A stretch of DNA of 6,983 bases, taken from positions 1 to 6,983 of the forward strand of contig CALCQT010000021.1 of NCBI GenBank assembly GCA_937894825.1, written 5' to 3'. Of the stretch, positions 4,029 to 6,983 are shown in pieces. Position 1 is the first letter of the stretch; the number at the start of each line of letters is the position of its first letter. Source of the DNA: an uncultured Anaerolineaceae bacterium (GTDB lineage Bacteria; Chloroflexota; Anaerolineae; Anaerolineales; Anaerolineaceae). Under the pieces are notes generated by a model. That model did not search any database and was not told where the DNA came from. It saw nothing but the letters and a program-made list of their open reading frames with translations. The position numbers and the translations under genes are program-made.

Positions 4029-5673
4029 TTACTGATTGATGAAATCGACCATCGCCTGCGGGATGAAGAAGTGTGTCCCGTTATAGACGGTGATGCCGTT
4101 GAAGGAATTGACAGTCTCGCCTTCGAGAACGATGTTTTTGTTGGCGGGGATTGTGTAGGTAACGTCGCCTTTGGTGACTTCGAGAACCGGGTTGAAAGCT
4201 TCTTCAACATTGATGTTGACGGTCAAGCCGGCATCGACCAACGCGGTCTCAGGAACGAACAGCGCGGCAGTGGCTGATACCGAAGGCTTTGGCGGCATAC
4301 TGGCCCAGTTCACTGTTGTTGATCAGACCGGACAGCGTGTTTTCGGCTGAAGGTGAATAAACATAGATCGCAACGTCTTCGCCGGTGTGGCCGAGGGTGC
4401 TGTAACCGATGCCGGAGCGTTCGGAAACGACACGGGCCAGCGCCAGCGCGGTGCCGCCTTCTTCAGCTTCGAGAACGGAGGCGATTTCTTCTTCAGTCGC
4501 GTCTTCGATACCGAGGGCAGCGAAAACTTCAGCCAGGTTGGAGCCGTCTTCGTTAATCATGCTCAGGGCTTTTTCTTCGGTGACGGTGGCTTTGCGCAGG
4601 TATTGCACGAAGAATTCCACAGGAAGGGTGGAATAATTACTGGAGGTAGCCATGTTGCCAATGGTGATGCCGCTGTTGCCATGGTCGGTGGCGGCGATCA
4701 CGACGGTGTTGCCGTCAGCTTTGGCGAAATCCAGGGCAACGCCGAAGGCATCGTCGAAGGCTTTGATTTCGGAGATGATGCCGACGGTGTCATTGGCGTG
4801 GGCAGCCCAGTCAACCTGGGAACCTTCGACAAACAGGAAGAAACCATTTTCGCCCTGGGAGAGAACATCAATCGCCTTCTGGGTCATTTCGGCCAGGGAA
4901 GGTTCTTCAGCCGGTTTGTCCAGATCGCGTTTCATTGCTTTTTCAGCGAAACCACCCCAGATTTTGTCAGCGGTGGAAGCCAGCAGTTCATCGCGGGTGG
5001 TGATGATTTCATAACCCATTTCTTCGAGTACCGGGATCATGTCTTCGCCGTCAACACGGTATTTGCTGGTGATTTTCTTTTCGTCGGAGGTATCCAGACC
5101 GAGATAACCGAGACCGCCGCCGAGGACAACGTCGATCCCCTGGTAAACCTGCTGTTCGCCGATATTGGTGTATTCATTGCGATGGACAGCGTGGGATGAG
5201 TAATCAGCCGGTGTGGCGTGCTGGATTTCGGAGGTAGCGATCAAACCGGTTTTCTTGCCGTTCAGTTTCGCGGCTTCCAGGATGGAGGCAACCGGCATGT
5301 AGATTTCATCTTCTGTCGGTTGGAAAGCGCCGGGCAGGTTCGCGACAGCGGGTTTGATACCGATCAGTTTATCCTGGGTTTTGACACCGGTAGCCATCGC
5401 GGTTCCGGCAGGAGCCGAGTCAGCAACGATGGTATCGGAGTTGTGGGTCTGCATCAAACCGGAAACGGTTTCATCCATGTGGAGGGGTTCACCGTTGTTG
5501 TAGACCCAGCGGGCCAGTGTAACGCCACCCTGGGACATTCCATCGGGAATCAGATAAATAACGTTTTTCGCAAAACCTTCACCAACACCTTCTAACGGAG
5601 CGGCGAAAGCTGCACCAGCGACGTTGGCCAGCAGAACAACTGCCAGCAACATAGAAACGACATTCTTTTTCAT
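4029..5673 (-). CDS. phoA: Secreted alkaline phosphatase, PhoA family, with a frameshift near the 3' end
   Basis: The enzyme hydrolyses phosphomonoesters outside the cytoplasm. ATG at 5671-5673 follows AAGGAG (5681-5686) by 7 nt. Residues 1-25 form a Sec signal peptide (MKKN, hydrophobic core, AFA-AP cleavage site). The active site is complete by comparison with E. coli PhoA: metal Asp44, Asp85-Ser86 nucleophile in DSAPAGTAMATGVKT, Thr154, phosphate-binding Arg165, Glu283, Asp288, His292, Asp330-His331 and His429. His152 and Trp289 stand where E. coli has Asp153 and Lys328; this His/Trp pair is known from Thermotoga and Bacillus enzymes and linked to cobalt preference. After Ile466 the frame continues only to TGA at 4249-4251 (SHCRAVRS). 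Dropping one base, for example T4275, joins it to an 81-residue continuation (ATAALFVPETALVDAG... to VDFINQ, stop 4029-4031), giving 547 residues. That tail resembles copper amine oxidase N1-type wall-associated repeats. The cause may be a mutation or a base error. The catalytic domain is intact either way. Confidence 0.92.
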
Positions 5674-5725
5674 TGAATTACTCCTTTATGCCTTGCATGA
5701 ACAATAAGATTTCACAACAATGCTC

Positions 5726-5779
5726 ATTCTAAAGAATCGAGGTAAATTTCCCATTCAGTTAAAGTAAAAAGAGAGTAAA
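5726..5779 (-). promoter_or_regulatory. Pho-box-like repeats and promoter of the alkaline phosphatase gene
   Basis: On the minus strand TTTACT (5779-5774), TTTACT (5768-5763), a degenerate TGAATG (5757-5752) and TTTACC (5746-5741) recur at an exact 11-nt period. A -10-like TAGAAT (5731-5726) follows after 9 nt, and no -35 consensus is present. Placing the start near 5719 puts the repeats at about -60 to -22. In Bacillus, PhoP binds TT[ACT]ACA repeats spaced by ~5 bp in that position, so phosphate-starvation control by a PhoP/PhoB-type regulator is a good inference. The leader would be about 45 nt. Confidence 0.55.
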
Positions 5780-6018
5780 ATAAATGCGTTCTATTTGCAT
5801 TTAATGAAATAATTTAAGAGTAATAATATTATTTTTCTGAGATTCAAATGCTTTTGCGTTTTGTTCACAAAAGGGTGATGGCAAATGGCAGATCGATCCA
5901 TATTGGGTATAACCATCAATACCGTTTCGAAACGAGGCGTCGTGTCTGCAAAGCAATGCCCGAAGCGTTGTTAGGATAAAGAACGTGTTTTTCGAATTAC
6001 CGGATGAAAACGGTTTTC
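5780..6018. other. Intergenic region without a recognisable gene
   Basis: This stretch between the phosphatase promoter and the tRNA promoter holds no credible gene. It is very AT-rich to about 5850 and more mixed after that. A 13-nt dyad GAAAAC-G-GTTTTC (6006-6018) abuts the -35 box of the tRNA promoter and might bind a regulator or be chance. Confidence 0.6.
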
Positions 6019-6048
6019 TTGACGATTCGGGCGGGTTGAGAGTATACT
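6019..6048 (+). promoter_or_regulatory. Sigma-70-type promoter of the tRNA-Pro operon
   Basis: TTGACG (6019-6024) and TATACT (6043-6048) each match the consensus in 5 of 6 bases, with an 18-nt spacer. Transcription would start about 6055, a few bases before the tRNA. It probably serves the tRNA and the two following genes, since no terminator separates them. Confidence 0.75.
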
Positions 6049-6061
6049 CTTATTGCTTTTT

Positions 6062-6134
6062 CGGGGTGTAGCGCAGTTGGTAGCGCACCGCGTTTGGGAC
6101 GCGGGGGCCCGCGGTTCGAGTCCGCGCACCCCGA
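6062..6134 (+). tRNA. tRNA-Pro (anticodon UGG)
   Basis: A complete 73-nt cloverleaf can be drawn. The 7-bp acceptor stem is CGGGGTG (6062-6068) with CACCCCG (6127-6133). The D arm is GCGC/GCGC with AGTTGGTA. The anticodon stem CCGCG/CGCGG encloses the loop TTTGGGA. The variable loop has 5 nt, and the T arm CGCGG/CCGCG encloses TTCGAGT. The anticodon TGG reads proline codons CCN, and G37 follows it, as usual for tRNA-Pro. The discriminator base is A. The 3' CCA is not encoded (CTG follows), so a CCA-adding enzyme is needed. Confidence 0.97.
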
Positions 6135-6140
6135 CTGAAG

Positions 6141-6869
6141 ATGGAACTATTACTTTCGTTAATTCTCCCTGCTTATAACGAAGAGGAGCGCCTGCCGGAG
6201 TGCATAGAAAAGGTGGAGCGTTTTATTTCTGCTCAGAATTTTCCTGTGGAAGTGATTATTGTTGAAAATGGCAGCCGCGACCGCACATTGGCGCTGGCGA
6301 ATGAATTTGCCGGACGTTATCCTTGGCTGCGGGTTTTTCATGAAGAAAGATCGGGCAAGGGGCGCGCTGTCCGGCGCGGCATGTTGGAAGCTGTTGGCCG
6401 ATATCGTTTTTTCGCCGATGTGGATTTTTCCATGCCGATTGACGAAATTTCGAATTTTCTGCCGCCGGTTTTATCGGATTATGACATTGCGATTGGTTCG
6501 CGCGAAGTGAAGGGCGCTGTTCGCTATAATGAGCCGGCCTTCCGGCATTTTACCGGACGGGTTTTCAACTGGGTGGTGCGGATTCTGGCGGTTCATGGTG
6601 TGCAGGACACGCAATGTGGATTTAAATCCTTCAGTGCAGCGGCGGCAGAGAAACTTTTCTCCATGCAGTTGATTGATGGCTGGGCGTTCGACGCCGAGGT
6701 TCTGTTTCTGGCGCAACATTTTGGCTACCAAATTATCGAAGTCCCGGTCCAATGGTATTATGATGATCACAGTAAGATCAATGTTTTCAAAGATTCATGG
6801 AAAATGATTCGGGAACTGCTCCTGATTCGGAAAAACTATTATTCAGGAAAGTATACCGCGCGGAAATGA
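6141..6869 (+). CDS. GT2 glycosyltransferase, ALG5/dolichyl-phosphate glucosyltransferase-like
   Basis: The product has 242 residues and belongs to glycosyltransferase family 2 with a GT-A fold. The N-terminal nucleotide-sugar site is [17 protein letters not shown] (6-22) with [12 protein letters not shown] (38-49). GKGRAVRRG lies at 72-80. The metal-binding DxD is Asp93-Val-Asp95 in FADVDFSMP. The segment [20 protein letters not shown] (119-138) with GRVFN and [10 protein letters not shown] is typical of ALG5-like enzymes, which move glucose or another hexose from a nucleotide sugar to a polyprenyl phosphate at the inner membrane face. No membrane helix is evident, so it is probably peripheral. 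The start lies only 6 nt after the mature tRNA 3' end and no real Shine-Dalgarno fits. No earlier in-frame start exists outside the tRNA. Its stop overlaps the rnhB start (ATGA). The exact sugar and acceptor are unknown. Confidence 0.9.
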   Translation: MELLLSLILPAYNEEERLPECIEKVERFISAQNFPVEVIIVENGSRDRTLALANEFAGRYPWLRVFHEERSGKGRAVRRGMLEAVGRYRFFADVDFSMPIDEISNFLPPVLSDYDIAIGSREVKGAVRYNEPAFRHFTGRVFNWVVRILAVHGVQDTQCGFKSFSAAAAEKLFSMQLIDGWAFDAEVLFLAQHFGYQIIEVPVQWYYDDHSKINVFKDSWKMIRELLLIRKNYYSGKYTARK

Positions 6870-6983
6870 TTGAAAAGCCGACGTTGCAATATGAAAAAGC
6901 CTTGTGGGAGCAAGGTTTTTTTTATATCGCGGGCATTGATGAGGCGGGAAGAGGGGCCTGGGCAGGACCGGTCACGGCGGGGG
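6866..6983 (+). CDS. rnhB: Ribonuclease HII (3'-truncated by the window end)
   Basis: Thirty-nine codons are visible from ATG 6866, which overlaps the stop of the preceding gene by 4 nt (ATGA), so translation is coupled. The sequence [18 protein letters not shown] then AWAGPVTAG carries the diagnostic N-terminal motif of RNase HII. Asp25 and Glu26 correspond to the catalytic acidic pair near the N-terminus of the E. coli enzyme, and the GRG loop (28-30) contacts the RNA-DNA junction. The enzyme cuts the RNA strand at single ribonucleotides embedded in DNA and in RNA-DNA hybrids. The window ends well before the other catalytic Asp residues. A run of eight T at 6916-6923 lies within the frame. 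Confidence 0.93.
   Translation, partial: MIEKPTLQYEKALWEQGFFYIAGIDEAGRGAWAGPVTAG

Noticed and set aside
4387..5199. Long open frame of 270 codons on the plus strand
   Set aside because: It is antisense to the alkaline phosphatase gene, whose frame shows a signal peptide and all catalytic residues. The Gly/Phe-rich plus-strand product has no family character.
5885..5974. 29-codon frame with a purine-rich upstream region and an INTVSK string like LacI recognition helices
   Set aside because: It is too short to be a helix-turn-helix domain, the similarity covers six residues only, and flanking frames show no LacI remnant.
1..6983. CRISPR array, intact transposase or phage genes
   Set aside because: I found no regularly spaced direct repeats, no DDE, tyrosine or serine recombinase motifs, and no structural phage genes on either strand.

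Overview
The window is a bacterial chromosomal segment, apparently from a draft (probably metagenomic or short-read) assembly: its first 24 bases are an Illumina TruSeq adapter end, not biology. Genomic sequence starts at base 25. The host is uncertain. The last two genes, an ALG5-like GT2 glycosyltransferase overlapping rnhB whose product carries GRGAWAGPV, remind me of Chloroflexota (Anaerolineae). That placement is from memory and weak. Shine-Dalgarno sites are strong (AGGAGG, AAGGAG) and base composition varies clearly along the window.

Layout. (1) 25-1839, plus strand: the 3' part of an ABC importer operon. It holds a YnjB-like solute-binding protein gene cut by the contig end, an intercistronic hairpin followed by a T run (probable partial terminator), an intact permease gene with an EAA loop, and what looks like the first ~26 codons of a second permease gene, broken off at about 1839. 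No ATPase gene is present. (2) About 1840-3869, AT-richer: two small YdcZ/DUF606-type DMT membrane protein genes (minus strand) divergent from a YeiL-like Crp/Fnr regulator gene (plus strand). Between them is a ~475-bp control region holding a REPIN/BIME-like foldback element, flanked by two mirror-image copies of a promoter-like motif. This block looks like an acquired cassette whose insertion, or an assembly join, truncated the ABC operon. (3) 3977-4007: a two-way hairpin terminator shared by the convergent regulator and phosphatase genes. (4) 4029-5673, minus strand: a secreted PhoA-family alkaline phosphatase with a complete active site and a C-terminal extension that is out of frame by one base near 4275. 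Upstream lie direct repeats of TTTAC[TC] at an 11-nt period just above a TAGAAT -10 box, a Pho-box-like layout. (5) 6019-6983, plus strand: a strong promoter, tRNA-Pro(UGG), then a glycosyltransferase gene only 6 nt after the tRNA and rnhB overlapping it by ATGA. This looks like one tRNA-mRNA transcription unit.

How the parts work together: the ABC genes would form a substrate importer but are incomplete here. The two YdcZ-type proteins probably act as a pair, and the adjacent YeiL-like regulator is the obvious candidate to control them. The phosphatase would release phosphate outside the cytoplasm under phosphate limitation. I see no CRISPR array, intact transposase gene, phage gene or clearly new multi-gene system. 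The less ordinary items are the REPIN-split divergent control region, the junction at ~1839, the phosphatase frameshift with its Pho-box-like repeats, and the nearly leaderless gene released by tRNA processing.
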